DNA of 64,000 bases from positions 20,220,667 to 20,284,666 of the forward strand of contig CM056587.1 of assembly GCA_029721435.1 (NCBI GenBank), in the 5' to 3' direction. Both the position numbers and the translations under genes were made by a program. Within the stretch, counting starts at the first letter, position 1. Every line of letters starts with the position of its first letter. Positions 24,566 to 35,676 of the stretch are shown here, piece by piece. The notes under the pieces were generated by a model. It was given only the letters and a program-made list of their open reading frames with translations, was not told the DNA's origin and ran no database searches. Origin of the DNA: Gymnothorax reevesii. Its lineage: Eukaryota > Chordata > Actinopteri > Anguilliformes > Muraenidae.

Positions 24566-25160
24566 TCAGTGTAGACTTGACAAAATCAGACATCCTTCTG
24601 GATCATATGTAAATGTTATTAATAACGTGTGCCCACCATTTGCTGTTGGCAGTGACTGAATCCTTTGTGGCATAGAGGTCACTAAATTATTGGTCTGTCT
24701 CTCTGGGATCTGATCCCACTCTGCCAACTGAACACAAAGTTCATTGAGAGTAGTGGGAGGGTGACCCCGGTGGTGAGCCGGCAAATCCAGGATATCCCAA
24801 AGATGTTCAATGGGGCTTATGTCTGGCGGATCAGGAGGCCAGTCTAACGCAGTCATGTTGTTAGTGTCTCCAGCACTGGGTAATCCTTGCTGTGTGAGGA
24901 CGAGTGATGTCATGCATGAGGATGACATGACAGGCACAACACGTGGGTCCTAGATCTCATCCATATAACATTGTGCTGTCAGTGTCACATCAGAAAATAC
25001 CAGTGGAGACTGCCGGCCGTGCTCTATAACTGCCCACACCATCACATTACCACCGCCAAATCGATCCATTCGCACAAAACATGGATCTGCGTACCGTTCA
25101 TCTCTGCCTCGCATCATTGTGATAGAGCAAATGGCTGGACTCGTCGTTAAAAATTAAGTA
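24566..25160 (-). pseudogene. Tc1-like transposase fragment, minus strand
   Basis: Reading the minus strand from 25160 gives MRGRDERYADPCF, then GGGNVMVWAVIEHGRQS, then DVTLTAQCYMDEI and a stop. The frame picks up again as ALDWPPDPPDISPIEHLWDI and ends NNLVTSMPQRI, then NGGHTLL. These are the catalytic-core and C-terminal signatures of a Tc1-like DDE transposase. The N-terminal DNA-binding half is missing or unrecognisable, and stops and frameshifts are present. Confidence 0.8.
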
Positions 25161-26548
25161 ACACCATTGACAATTTGGCTAAGTTCTGTTGGAATGCGTC
25201 TGTTCCTTCTGATGTGGCGTAGCACGTCTGTGATCCGGCAGGACCATCCCAACACGTGCTCTACATGAAGAGATGCCTCCATCTCCGAACTGTCTTTGCA
25301 CTGTATGAGAGTTCATGTAGTTAAGCAGTGGATATGACAGATTAGTGTGATTTAATTTCTTTTCGGTATAAGCATGCGGTCACTTGAAAAAAGCTTCCAC
25401 ATACAGACCCAGTTTTTAGTCACTTTTTGTGGACCGATCTGGGCTCAACGGTTTCGATTGTCCTACAAAAAAATGTTTTTGCCCAATCAACCAAAAATTT
25501 ATGTTTATGCAATCAGTGATCCAAAAGCATTATTTGAGCAAAATTTGAAAGTTTTCGATTTTTCTATCTGGCACGACCCCAGTTGACATTAATGCGGAGC
25601 CCCTCGTAATGAAGCTGAAATGGCTGGTGCCCCGGCGAAGATGTCGGGGAACCAGGAGAGTGAGGGACACAGAGGACCCAAATGCGGAAGAAACAAGTTT
25701 CTAATTACAGTAAATATAAACTACACAAGGTTATAACGAAACACGATGATGTTGCTTAATTAAGGTGTAAGAGTATGAGGCCTCCTGCTGCAAGTAGGCG
25801 GGGGGGGGAGAAATTTACATATACAGGGAAATGATAATTAACTAACTAGAACCAGGTGTGAACAATCGACAGGACGATTGTTAGATGAGGCAGGTAGCCG
25901 GAAAGAACAGGAGCGAGGCATTTCAAAAGTATTTCACACGTGGTATATTCAGTTTCTCTATAATTATATTCTTTGCATTTTTTTATATTGTTTGTGCATT
26001 GCTTGTGAGGGGTGCCACTAATTTTGGAGTCCACTGTATAAAGGTTCTGAATCTGCATGTTCACACCAGCGCAACTGTAGAAGTGTAGAAGTTCCCACAG
26101 ACGAGCTGCACTTTTGGTTTCCGTCTTCTTGATTATTTTGTCAAATAACTCCCAGACTGATTTTCCGTGGCTTGTCGTAAAATGTTCATTTGTTGACTGT
26201 TTATGTGGGAAAATATGGCTTCTTTTTACGAACTCCAAAATTTTGGACACTGTCCTGGGAAGTAAATTATTAGTTTTTTTAGATTCTGACAGCTTATTTC
26301 TTACCTTCTACCATTTGAAGTTGTTTACAGAGGATATGACCACTTGAATTTCAGTAAAAAACTGAGTAAGATAAGAGTGAAGTGTGACTAGACTTTTGAC
26401 TGGTAATTTATAAATATATATATGCGTTTATGACTGCATTGGGACAATTGTACAAGATGTGCCAGGAAATTGATCCAGGATAGCTGACATAATTCGATCG
26501 TTCTCATTGTGTGCTCATTTATTGCTCTCTGGCAGGCTTATTGGCATC
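25161..26548. other. Mostly unrecognised; Tc1 debris
   Basis: The first 170 bases continue the Tc1 relic. A 134-codon minus-strand frame at 25846-26250 has no recognisable domain. A G run (GGGGGGGGG) is at 25801. The last 100 bases lead into the first coding exon of the V-domain gene; CTCTCTGGCAG near 26535 could be an acceptor inside the 5' UTR. Confidence 0.4.
26008..26038. mobile_element. Tc1-type terminal repeat remnant
   Basis: AGGGGTGCCACTAATTTTGG followed by AGTCCACTGTA is the typical outer end of fish Tc1-like elements. The rest of the element is not identifiable next to it. Confidence 0.55.
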
Positions 26549-26591
26549 ATGTGGACAGAGCTGATATTGCTGACCTCAGCCCTTCTAGGTG
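26549..26591 (+). CDS. Exon 1: signal peptide
   Basis: ATG at 26549 starts MWTELILLTSALLG, a hydrophobic leader. It ends in phase 1 before GTAAGT. No in-frame upstream ATG extends it usefully. The 5' UTR and promoter were not defined. Confidence 0.75.
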
Positions 26592-29587
26592 GTAAGTCAC
26601 TGGCTTTCAAGACACCTTTTATCATTCTTCAATTAGTGTTACAGATATGGGTTTACAACTGAGTCAATATACTTACATTCTGTGGACTTTATTGAAAGTG
26701 TTCTGACTGCTTATTAACGCGACTGATGGAATTCATCAATCATTTTCACCAAACTCAAGCTAACAATCTACCTACATGAATAGGATGAAGAATAGTAGTT
26801 ATGTATATATTCAAAGTTATACTAGGGAATAGAGCTTTTCACAAATTAAGTGAGGCCTCTAATTACATAAAAATTCTGTGCGGCTGTTGCTACACATTGA
26901 ACTCTTCCTGCAATCGAGTCATGGAAATCCTTAGAGGCTACACTACTATAACCTCTGCACCAGCACAGTAAATGAAAGCAGAGGCATCTCCGTAGTCCAG
27001 ATTTCCCTCTCTTTGAATATGAGGAGTTGGCAGTCCCTTGATGAAGGCACATGAGAGAGTGCGTCTGGTGTGACGTGAACAGAAAGTCAGCGGCGGAGGA
27101 AAGGAAGCCACATGGGGAACTGAGATCGGCGCGACATTTTCACTTCTCTCTCTGTTCATTCGTGGGTATCTCCTTGTGGGAGTAACGAAAGGACAGCATT
27201 TGCCATTTGGTTTATAATTGTGCAAACAACATCAAATTCTCTTTCCAGGGGAGTATTAATGGATGGCGTTTATTATACCTCTGCCTGAAGGCTATCTGTT
27301 TTCAGTGGCATTTGATTATACGTTAGTAAGTTTGTTTACTTGTTCATTCATTGCTTTGTCAGTTAAAGGGATATATGTCAAAAAGAAATGGATGGATGTC
27401 AATGAAATTTTGTATGTTGATAGATTCTGTGCTAAGAAGCAAGTGATTAAATTTTGCCAAAGATTAGACTCTTATTCTTGATCCAGGACCCGAAAGAATG
27501 TCAAAATTTCTATGTGCTTGAAGATGGCTCTGTCGAGACTCATTTAAATCTCACATTCAATGATAATTCCTCCACCGGAAAATTTCAAAACGGCGGCGGT
27601 GAAGCCCTCTCCGAGTGCCTTTTAGTTTGTAATTGGACTGCATTTCATTCTGAACAGCCGGACATGCTCATTCATTTGACAGAAGATGCTTTAAATCAAA
27701 TGATGGTAAAACACGGCTAGCCATTGACGCTGAACAGAGGCCAAATCTAGATATCAATCCTGCAGTCTTCTTCTCCTGATAAAATAGCCGCATGAAGTCC
27801 CTGCTACTTTGAATAACTTGAGCAGAAGTCACTGTGGAAAATATGAGTAGATGCATTATCCATCCATTATCCTCTCTGCCAAACTAACCTGGTAGTTATG
27901 ATGAGTTTAGACATCAGCGCTCCAGGAAGGGCATGGGTCTTTGTCTAAGGAATCCTTCCTCTGCAGGTATGGCAAACAAGATCAATTGACATTTGGAGTG
28001 CTGCCTATGCCTTCTTGATTAGTGTGTTTTTCTTTTCATAGGTTTCAGCACCCATTGCTTAATTCTTTATAACTTTTCGGGAGTTGAGCGCGTTTGTGCC
28101 TTTTTCTTTGTCTAAGGAAGACATAACATGATGCACATACTCAACTGCCAGCATATAAAGGGTTGATTAGCAACACATAATCAAATGCAAAAGTGGGGCA
28201 ATTTGCCAGAAAGTTGAAAAGGGGCTTAAGGTGCTCCATTGGCTGTAGTCTCTATTGTAATGTTCAAAATAATGGAAGTGAGCAAGATGGGGACATTTCA
28301 GAGGTTTCATTCTCTGCTTGACGATAATTATTAACATGTTTACGCAGGACAGTAAATTAATGTGTTGTAAGTGCCTTGTTAGAGCTACAAATTCCTTTAA
28401 TTCTTTGCCAGATTTCTGACCAATCACGTTTTCCCTTTTTTGATGCAGCGTATGCAGAAACCATAAGTGCCAGAGCTGGGGCGGATGTGCTTCTGCCCTG
28501 CCACTGTCCCGAGAATCCACAAGACAGTCTCTATGTTGCTTGGCAAATTGGTAATCATACAATTGTGGATTATTACCATTCAAAATGGAATAAGACAGAC
28601 CCAAATAATAAGACAGATCACAAATTCCTGGGTCGGACACAGTTGTTTCTGCCTAAAGACAAGGGAAACTGCTCTTTGTTGCTGAAAAATGTGGAAACAG
28701 CCGATAATGAGACATACAGTTGTCACCACAAGAATCCCGACTACACCAAAGCTGATGTCACTCTGATAGTGAGCGGTGAGTAACAGAACTGCCTTGATTG
28801 TATAACATTTTTGTGTTCTTTTGTAGACTTTAATTGAACTTTTTTAATTAGCTTGCCAGCGGAGAATGGGCTCCCCCAGTATAGCCAGGTTCCGCCAGAC
28901 ATTTCTTCCCACTGGGGAGTTTTTTTCTCGCCACTGTTTGAAGATTTTTCTCCCTATTGGGAGTTTTTTTGCCTCATTTTGCCATTATGGGAATTAGGCC
29001 GGGCACTGCTCTTTTTACATTGTAACGCATCTTTGTGACAATCTGTCTGTGAAAAGTGCTATACAAATAAGATTGAATTGGACTGGCGCTGTTAGCATGA
29101 GTGCACCATTTTTGCGTCACCTGTGTGCCCACTTTCCCGGCTCTCTCCTTCAGTACTGTCAGCCTTTAAGTTCAATGTGCACTGCATCCTGCTCATATTG
29201 ATGTGAGTGTTTTCTGTTCATAACTGTTGAAGAGGCTCCACCGAAGCCACCTACGCCGGGTCCATTGACCGGGTCAAGGGAGCATGATGTCACGTGTGCT
29301 ATTGGCGGGGTTATCTTGGTCCTTGGCATTCTGTTGACTGTCTTCCTGACTATCAGATATCGCAGCAGGACTACGGTAAGGCTTGCTGTTAAATTTGAGT
29401 CCAGGTCAATTCGACTTCGCTTTCAATTTCGATTCAGTTTGGCATTCCATTGAGAGAGTTTCGCACTTGCTGTCATCACAGTTAGTTGAGTGGTTTTAGT
29501 ATTATGTAATTTTTGTTTCCACAGGTGAATACCCCTCGTCCTCAAGACGGTGAACAAAACCACCCACTTAATCCTGATAGCGTTTGA
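26549..29587 (+). CDS. Single V-type Ig-domain membrane protein
   Basis: Four coding exons, 26549-26591, 28449-28775, 29233-29375 and 29525-29587, total 576 bases and encode 191 residues. All three introns are GT-AG with matching phases 1, 1 and 0. Layout: signal peptide (1-17, cleavage likely after AYA), one V-set Ig domain (18-123), proline-rich stalk (124-143), membrane span (about 145-164), and a 27-residue basic-start tail RYRSRTT... with no ITIM or ITAM. Domain marks are C32, W46, and D100/Y104/C106 in the DNETYSC motif. C34 and C89 are extra and could form a second disulfide. Sequons are at N50, N62, N68, N88 and N101. The RTQLF...GNCSLLL pattern resembles B7/butyrophilin V domains, so a cell-surface recognition or co-signalling role is an inference. 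Unlike typical B7 proteins it lacks a C-type domain. I do not recognise a named orthologue. Confidence 0.8.
27482..27720 (+). other. Orphan open frame inside intron 1
   Basis: After an AG at 27486 a frame encodes KECQNFYVLEDGSVETHLN and continues to a stop at 27720, with a possible donor (ATG|GTAAAA) at 27704. It looks protein-like, but its required phase 0 does not fit exon 1 (phase 1). I do not recognise it; it may be chance or repeat-derived. Confidence 0.2.
28449..28775 (+). CDS. Exon 2: V-set immunoglobulin domain
   Basis: The acceptor TTTTTTGATGCAG and the donor GTGAGT bound a 327-base exon (phase 1 in, phase 1 out). This is the standard symmetrical Ig-domain exon. The first and last canonical cysteines and the core Trp are present, and the G strand ends DVTLIVS. 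Confidence 0.85.
28855..29070 (+). mobile_element. LINE 3'-end fragment in intron 2
   Basis: The text TTCCGCCAGACATTTCTTCC, ACTGGGGAGTTTTT, then GTGCTATACAAATAAGATTG is the familiar 3' tail of a fish LINE. It ends near GAATTGGA. It lies between the Ig exon and the membrane exon and gives a spurious open frame. Confidence 0.75.
29233..29375 (+). CDS. Exon 3: stalk and transmembrane segment
   Basis: Entered in phase 1 after GTTGAAG, it encodes APPKPPTPGPLTGS, a short charged stretch, then CAIGGVILVLGILLTVFLTI and RYRSRTT. It ends in phase 0 before GTAAGG. Confidence 0.75.
29525..29587 (+). CDS. Exon 4: cytoplasmic tail and stop
   Basis: A strong acceptor (TTTTTGTTTCCACAG) is followed in phase 0 by VNTPRPQDGEQNHPLNPDSV and TGA at 29585-29587. 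The tail has no tyrosine. Confidence 0.7.
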   Translation: MNTPRPQDGEQNHPLNPDSV

Positions 29588-29874
29588 TGGTGCCATGTTT
29601 GTACAGTGGAGGTGCTGTCTCTGTCTGTGGCTGACAGTAACACCAATATGGCACATCCGAGGTGTGGAAGGTCTCTTCTCATGCCCTCATGACTGCATGC
29701 CGGGGATGGGTGCTATTGAGGGACCCGATTGGTCAAGGGACGCATGGGCATTTATGGATGTGGCAAGGGCTTGGTCCTGACGGGCAGTCAGGACTGCTGA
29801 CTTAGACTTGGCCTGTCATTTCCGGTTTCGTCTTATATCTGTGCTTGATGTGGCGAAAGAACTTCCAAATGCAG

Positions 29875-29967
29875 TCTTCAAACGCCACTAATGGAGATTA
29901 TGTAGCTACGAAGAATCACGAAGCACTGAAGATGGCGAAATCAGCGCAACTCAAGTCCAAAGCTTGA
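29875..29967 (+). CDS. Possible alternative tail exon
   Basis: After an AG (CTTCCAAATGCAG) at 29874, 30 codons read in phase 0 and include NGDYVATKNHEALKMAKSAQ before TGA. Phase 0 matches the end of exon 3, so this could replace exon 4 and give a tyrosine-containing tail. The pyrimidine tract is weak and the same DNA is partly open in another frame, so this is only a candidate. Confidence 0.25.
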   Translation, partial: SSNATNGDYVATKNHEALKMAKSAQLKSKA

Positions 29968-30508
29968 GTGAACAGATGTTCTGAACGAACAAATCGACCC
30001 TACTGGAATGAAAACTGTAGCCACATGTTTCTTTTCCGTCTTCTTTTTTTACCCCATTCATGCTCTGATTCCGCATCATTTTAGAGAACACAAATGTGCC
30101 AAGTGAGCAATATCCTGTGGCGGTTGCTTGTTTATTCATTCAGGCTCATCAGCGGAATCGGCCAGTCCCTCCTCACAGAGGAATGCTGTACGACTCAGGG
30201 AGAGCGCTGTTTTAGTCTTCTGATGTTGTCACAAGATGTTTGAGCACTTTTTCTTCTAATTACTATCTGCATTATACTGTGAGAAACTTAAAAAATTAGT
30301 TCAATATTACTAATGCACTACTACACATATACGCAACAATTATGTTTTGTCGTGTATTTGTAACTGTGTGGCTTTTTCGGAGGGGTCGGAAGGATTTTGG
30401 AAAAAGAGATTTACATTTTATGCACAAAGATGGTAATTTCAGGCACATGTACATTTTTTTCCTCATATTTTTAACAATATCAATTAACTACACCCACACA
30501 CTCACATA

Positions 30509-30557
<49 letters not shown>

Positions 30558-31439
30558 CCAACTGTAAATATTGTATGCTGGCATACAATATGTGTACATA
30601 TGTTATGTATTGATGTCCTCTGTTTGCATTTGACAGACATTGACTGAGACCGATTGTGTCCACCTTTTTAACCCTTAGGTCCCACATCACAGTAGAAATA
30701 TATATGTCTAGTGCAGACACCAATTTGAGGGAAATCCGGGCCATTTATAATGTTGAAATATATATTTATATTTTTAATATTTGGGTAATGCCATTGAGTA
30801 CTGCAAAATGTTGCACTTCACACAACTGTCAAAAGAGCAGTGGTACTGTGAATAAGTACATATCTTAAATAGATCCCATGTTCTGTTTAAGTATGGTTTT
30901 ATTGTATTTAACAAAAAAGTTTAATACTTTTATCCTGAAGTGCACTTCATTGCTAAGTAATCATATGGAACTATGTAGCATTCTCAGGACTCCTTCCTCG
31001 TTCAGTGAATGACACAGGAGGAAGTGTTGTGCTGGGAATTTCCAGGCTATAAATATTGTTGGTGAAGTGAGAGTCTCACGAGCCCTGTGCAGCCAGGACT
31101 TCCCCCTCACCCTATGTGCTTTCCATGTATGTGACCGTATCATCTGGGTCAAGAGCTCCAGGAATGCTGTTACTCCCTCGTTTTATGCTGCCTGTCACCT
31201 GAAACCGAACCTTTTTTATGGCCTGCATCATCCAAATGAAACATTTTCAAATTGCCTTTTGGTTAAGATTAATACTGTTTTCAGCCTCTGTGAGACTTTT
31301 GTATTTCGTGAAAAGTGTACACTGGAGTGTCAGAAATACACATAATACTGATGAAATCAGTAAACATGAATACTTTTTTGTAAACTTTTGTAAACTAATA
31401 AATTGTTTGCTACTGTGATTGTGTTTTCTCTCTGACTTG
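29968..31439. other. No gene; probable 3' flank of V-domain gene
   Basis: No further exon is supported. The sequence is A/T-rich with an AT/poly-T microsatellite at 30513-30557. No convincing AATAAA with downstream context was seen close to the stop codon. Confidence 0.4.
30513..30557. repeat. AT microsatellite plus poly-T
   Basis: (AT)n at 30513-30541 runs directly into a T tract. Confidence 0.95.
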
Positions 31440-31680
31440 ATGAAATGGATTCCCAGCACAATAATGCACCTTGTTACAAAGCACACATCATCAGAAGCTG
31501 GCCCCATGAAGATGACAGTGACTTACGCCCACTGCAGTGGCCTTCTAGTCCCCAGATCTCAATCCAAAAGTGCACCTGGGTGAGGTGACATGGGACCTTT
31601 GCAGCATGGATGTGTTGCAGAAAAATCTGCAACAACTATACGGCGCTAGTGAGTCAGTGTGAAATAAAGTACACATTGAA
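31440..31680 (+). pseudogene. Tc1-like transposase C-terminal fragment
   Basis: In frame the text reads as diverged QQDNAPCHKAHIIS near 31456-31500, then LQWPSSPQISIQK near 31530-31570. These correspond to the catalytic QDNAPCH and WP-SPDLNPIE blocks of Tc1-like transposases. Both ends of the element are missing. A GAAATAAAG follows at 31660. Confidence 0.65.
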
Positions 31681-32339
31681 CATTTGCTGTTTAGTTTGTA
31701 TGGACTAAAATCCTGAATGTTTGTTACTGTGTCATCATGAACCATTAGCTTATGTAATTGGTAATATGCATAGTTAGCCTGTACCAGCGGTTCCAGGAAT
31801 GGTGTCTGTAACTATGTAGCCACTGAGTATATTTTTTCCACTAACAAAATTTTTTGTCTGGTATTGTGCTTCCAGCATAGCATGTAAATGAAAGCTTGAC
31901 TTCAGTTTCGGTTTTTTTTCTTCCAAAAAAATATGGCTCCTCCCATTTTTGACAGAGCAGCCTGTTTTTTTCTGAGTCACTCTTTTATACTGGCTGCTAT
32001 GAATGTTTTTCCGGTGCACTCTGCAACATTCTGAAATGTGCAGTAAAAGAGGTCAACATTTTATATAGTTTTTTCCTCTGTCCTTGCATTTCCTTACAGA
32101 AAAAAGATTAAGATATTGCATCGACAACCAGTTGGATCTGGACACATCTTTTTCGTTTCTGGTTCTTCTGTTCAGCACATTCTACTTGAAAAAAATGGAG
32201 TGATAGTCTTTTCAGGCAAACAACTCAAATCCCACCCTTACAGCATGAAAGCATAATCGCCACTGCTCTGTCTCTCAGCAAGTCAGGCTATTTAAGGTGC
32301 TTTTCAGTTTTACCTCAGCTATATATATATATATATATA
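31681..32339. other. No gene recognised
   Basis: No motif is supported. An (AT)n run at 32320-32339 supplies the TA target of the Tc1 element that follows. Confidence 0.45.
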
Positions 32340-33898
32340 CAGCGCCCTCCATAATTATTGGCACCCCTGGTTAAGATGTGTTAAAAGCCATAAAATAAAT
32401 TTAATTTTTATTGCAGAAGCATACTCTCACACTGAAAATTGCAGAAAAATGTGACCTTCAACTCAAGTGAATTTTAAGGGGGAAAAAATCCCTGGCTAAG
32501 AAATAATTATTCTTCATAAAATCACCTGTTCCACGATTATTGGCACAAATTCCTACGAAATAAATGTAATGGAAGTATTTCTGTCATTTCTACCGTAGTT
32601 TACAAAGTTGATCAGAGTATCTAGGAACATTTAATTAGTAATTCATCACTTCCTGTTTCCCTGGGGTATAAATATGACGTGACAGAGAGGCCATTTCTCT
32701 TATCCACTCTTCAACATGGGAAAGACAAAGGAACACACCATTCAAGTAAGGCAGATGTGTGTCGACCTTCACAAGTCAGGCAATGGCTACAAGAAAATAG
32801 CCACTCTCCTGCACCTGCCGATATCTACTGTCAGAGGAATCATTAAGAAGTTTAAAACAACTGCAACAGTAGTAAACAATCCTGGACGAGGACGCAAGGT
32901 TAATTTTCCATCACGCACAGTGAGGAGGATGGTAAGAGAAATAAAAAAGTCTCCAAAGCTCGCTGTTAAAGAATTGCAACAAATGGTAGCATCGTGGGGT
33001 CACAAAGTCTCCAAAACAATCATCAGACGTTATCTACATGCCAACAAGGTGTTTGAGAGGCATGCACGGAAAAAACATTTTCTCACTCACAATCATAAAC
33101 GCAAACATCTGGAGTTCGCTAAGTGGTACTGGGACTTCAACTGGGACTGTGTGCTTTGGTCAGATGAGACAAAGATAGAGCTTTTTGGCAACGAACACTC
33201 TAAGTGGGTCTGGCGGAACACAAGAGATGAGTATGCAGAAAAGCATCTCATGCCCGCTGTGAAGTATGGGGGAGGATCGGTGATGCTGCGGACCTGTTTC
33301 TCTTCCAGAGGCCCTGGGAACCTTGTTAGGGTGCATGGCATCATGAACGCTTTGAAATACCAGGACATTTTAAATCAAAATCTGGTGGCCTCTGCCCGAA
33401 AGCTGAAGATGGGTCGTCACTGGGTCTTTCAGCAAGATAATGACCCTAAATATGTGGCCAAATCTACACAGAAATTGTTCACAAGACAGAATCAAGCTCC
33501 TCCCATAGCCATCTCAGTCCCCAGACCTCAACCCCATTGAAAACCTGTGGAATGAGCTGAAGAGGAGAGTGCAGAGGACAGGACCCAGGTCACTGGATGA
33601 TTTAGAGAGATTGTGCAAAAAGGAATGGTCGAAGCTCCCTCTTTCTGTATTCTCCCATGTTGTGAAACAATATAGGGGAAGATTAGGTGCTGTTTTGTTG
33701 GCAAAAGGGGGTTGTACAAAGTATTAACATCAGGGGTGCTAATAATTGTGGCACACATGATTTGATGTAAAATAATTATTTCTTAATTTTTTTTTCCCAC
33801 TGAATAAATGCACTTGATTTAAAGGTTGGATTTTCCTCTTTTTTTCATTATGGTCCTATATTATTCAGAAAAAATGAATTCATTAGAAGCTAAAGAAC
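32340..33898 (+). mobile_element. Tc1-like transposon, nearly complete
   Basis: The 5' terminus CAGCGCCCTCCATAATTATT, continuing GGCACCCCTGG, directly follows TA at 32338-32339. The 3' part contains CAGGGGTGCTAATAATTGTGG (33731), but the outer 3' terminus is not readable: the copy runs into an (AT)n tract at 33899. A TATA-like GGGTATAAATATGACG near 32664 precedes the transposase. This is the best preserved Tc1 copy in the window. Confidence 0.85.
32716..33727 (+). pseudogene. Tc1-like transposase, one late frameshift
   Basis: From ATG 32716 the frame is open for 274 codons. It covers a paired-type helix-turn-helix (LHKSGNGYKKIATLLHLPIS, then TVRGIIKKF), the GRGRK linker, a second DNA-binding helix region, the first catalytic Asp in LWSDETKIELFG, the glycine-rich GGGSVM block and the second Asp in QQDNDPKY. 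Near 33505 the frame slips and homology continues in another frame with PQTSTPLKTCGMS-type DNA, corresponding to SPDLNPIENLWNELKRR with the final Glu, ending at TAA 33725-33727. The family length is about 340 residues. The frameshift separates the third acidic residue, so the copy should be inactive. Confidence 0.85.
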
Positions 33899-33916
33899 AT
33901 ATATATATATATATAT
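33899..33916. repeat. AT microsatellite
   Basis: (AT)n run at the point where the 3' terminal repeat of the Tc1 element would be expected. Confidence 0.9.
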
Positions 33917-35676
33917 GGGTCAATCCAAGAAATGATGCTCAGGGGGATGAAAATAACAAACTCAGTATTACTTAATAACACTTTATTTTTTGATAGCCGT
34001 ATATCTTCATGGCTTTATGGCTTTATGGAATGGTTCATTCAAGTCACCAACTCCTAACGGGTCAGTTTTTATCACACGCGCCGTAAAACCCTCTGAAACG
34101 TATGAAACATGAGCGATGAAATTAAATGCAACATCAAAAGTACAGTTAATAATTCTCATATCTATACCAAATTTTGTTTAAAAACTACTACAATATGTTA
34201 CCTTAATTTAAAAACCGGGGTTGAAAATTTATAGACATATGAGTCATCGAATCTATAGTGCAAAAGGTAAAAGTTGGAAAAAAATTGACTGACATTCCTA
34301 ACTTTACCCTCATTTCCTCAAAACTCATCAGATACTCTTCAATATCACTGCACTTTGCCTGTAGTGTGTATATTATATTATAAAGTTACGCTTCAGCATC
34401 CATAAATTACTTAAACAGCTCAGTCAGGCCCTGCATTGACCCTCAGAAATCCTCTCGTTCGTCACTCGCGTTTCACCTCTGACAACATATTCTAAAGTCC
34501 ACCTCAGCGCCACTATACATCATTGGATTGTATCCATATAACTCCTACATACACAAAACATGTTCTACTATTAAATTAAGGGCATAAATACACATATCCG
34601 GCCCATCTAGGGTTTCTACCATGCCTTTGAAAATGAAATTTTACTCTTTTTCGCGACATCAGCGACTCAGCGCGGGCCAGCTGCTGACATTAACAAGTGT
34701 GGTCAGTTTTCATTTACAACGCAGAGCGATTATGACTCCGGACTTCACACGCTTTTCTTTATTCAGTGGTTGGAAGCAATGCATGTGTTTCGCGATCGTT
34801 TAAATGAAATAAGATCATTAGAAATGTCTTTATGCAATTCCATTGCTTCAAACTACCCCGTGCACAAGGACTTCAGTTCCGGGCCAGAATCTACATACTC
34901 GTAGATTGCTGACAACAGCAGAGGAATGAAAATATGTCACTTAAACTAACACCAAATGCGTGAGAATTGACAAGTATGCATTATAAATGAAAACTGGCGA
35001 CACCTGATAATGTTGAGAGTTTTAAAAGTTTCTGTAATGGTAATTTAAATGACTGATTGAAAACAGGTCATGACCAATCATTCTTTTAAGGGATTGTTTG
35101 AGCCTCTGCTGTTGGCAATTCACAAGCCATGACTGATAGTGACCAAATATCCAGTCAAAACCCAAAATACAGCCCCTAGAAATTTTTGATAAAAAAAAAA
35201 GTATGCAGTATCTACATATTGGCTGTTGCGTAAGTTAGGGTACCATAGGGCCATCTTCTGCAAAATATGAATAGGCTGGATGGGGTGGAGGTGCCCTTTC
35301 TGAAGAAAAAAATTGAAATTGAAACGCGAGTGACGACGGGAAAATGTACCTAAAAGCAGTGAATGTTCATTTCTTCTGGTCAGGATATTACAATATTAAA
35401 GAAGAGGCCTATCTAGAATACTAACAAGTGAAAATTCCTGGGCTGTGCATATAGAGGTGTGTGGCAGCCATAATCGTAGTACGTGAAACATGAGTGATGC
35501 AGCTCTTGCCAAATACCTTTAGGCCTGCACTGTGTCAATATGATACTACCCATGATTGGACGAACACACTAAAACGATTAAGAGTAGGTATGCTAAGGAA
35601 TATAACTAGGAAAAAGCATGTACTCTGGTGAAATTAGGCCGTTTGGGGGGCCAAAAAGTGAAAATTCTGACAAAAT
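33917..35676. other. No gene recognised
   Basis: No exon or transposase is visible. A 17-base inverted pair spans 34459-35336 (separate entry). GAAAACTGGCGACACCTGAT near 34988 resembles GAAAACTGGCCCCACCTGAT in the hAT-like insert near 7325, so part of this region is probably a related element. Confidence 0.4.
34459..35336. repeat. 17-bp inverted pair, 0.88 kb apart
   Basis: TCGTCACTCGCGTTTCA at 34459-34475 is the exact reverse complement of 35320-35336. Pairing does not extend outward or inward. It may mark an old foldback element. Confidence 0.4.

Noticed and set aside
28853..29038. 61-codon frame after the Ig exon as an extra exon
   Set aside because: The DNA is a LINE 3' tail found widely in fish, and the V-gene splices cleanly across it.
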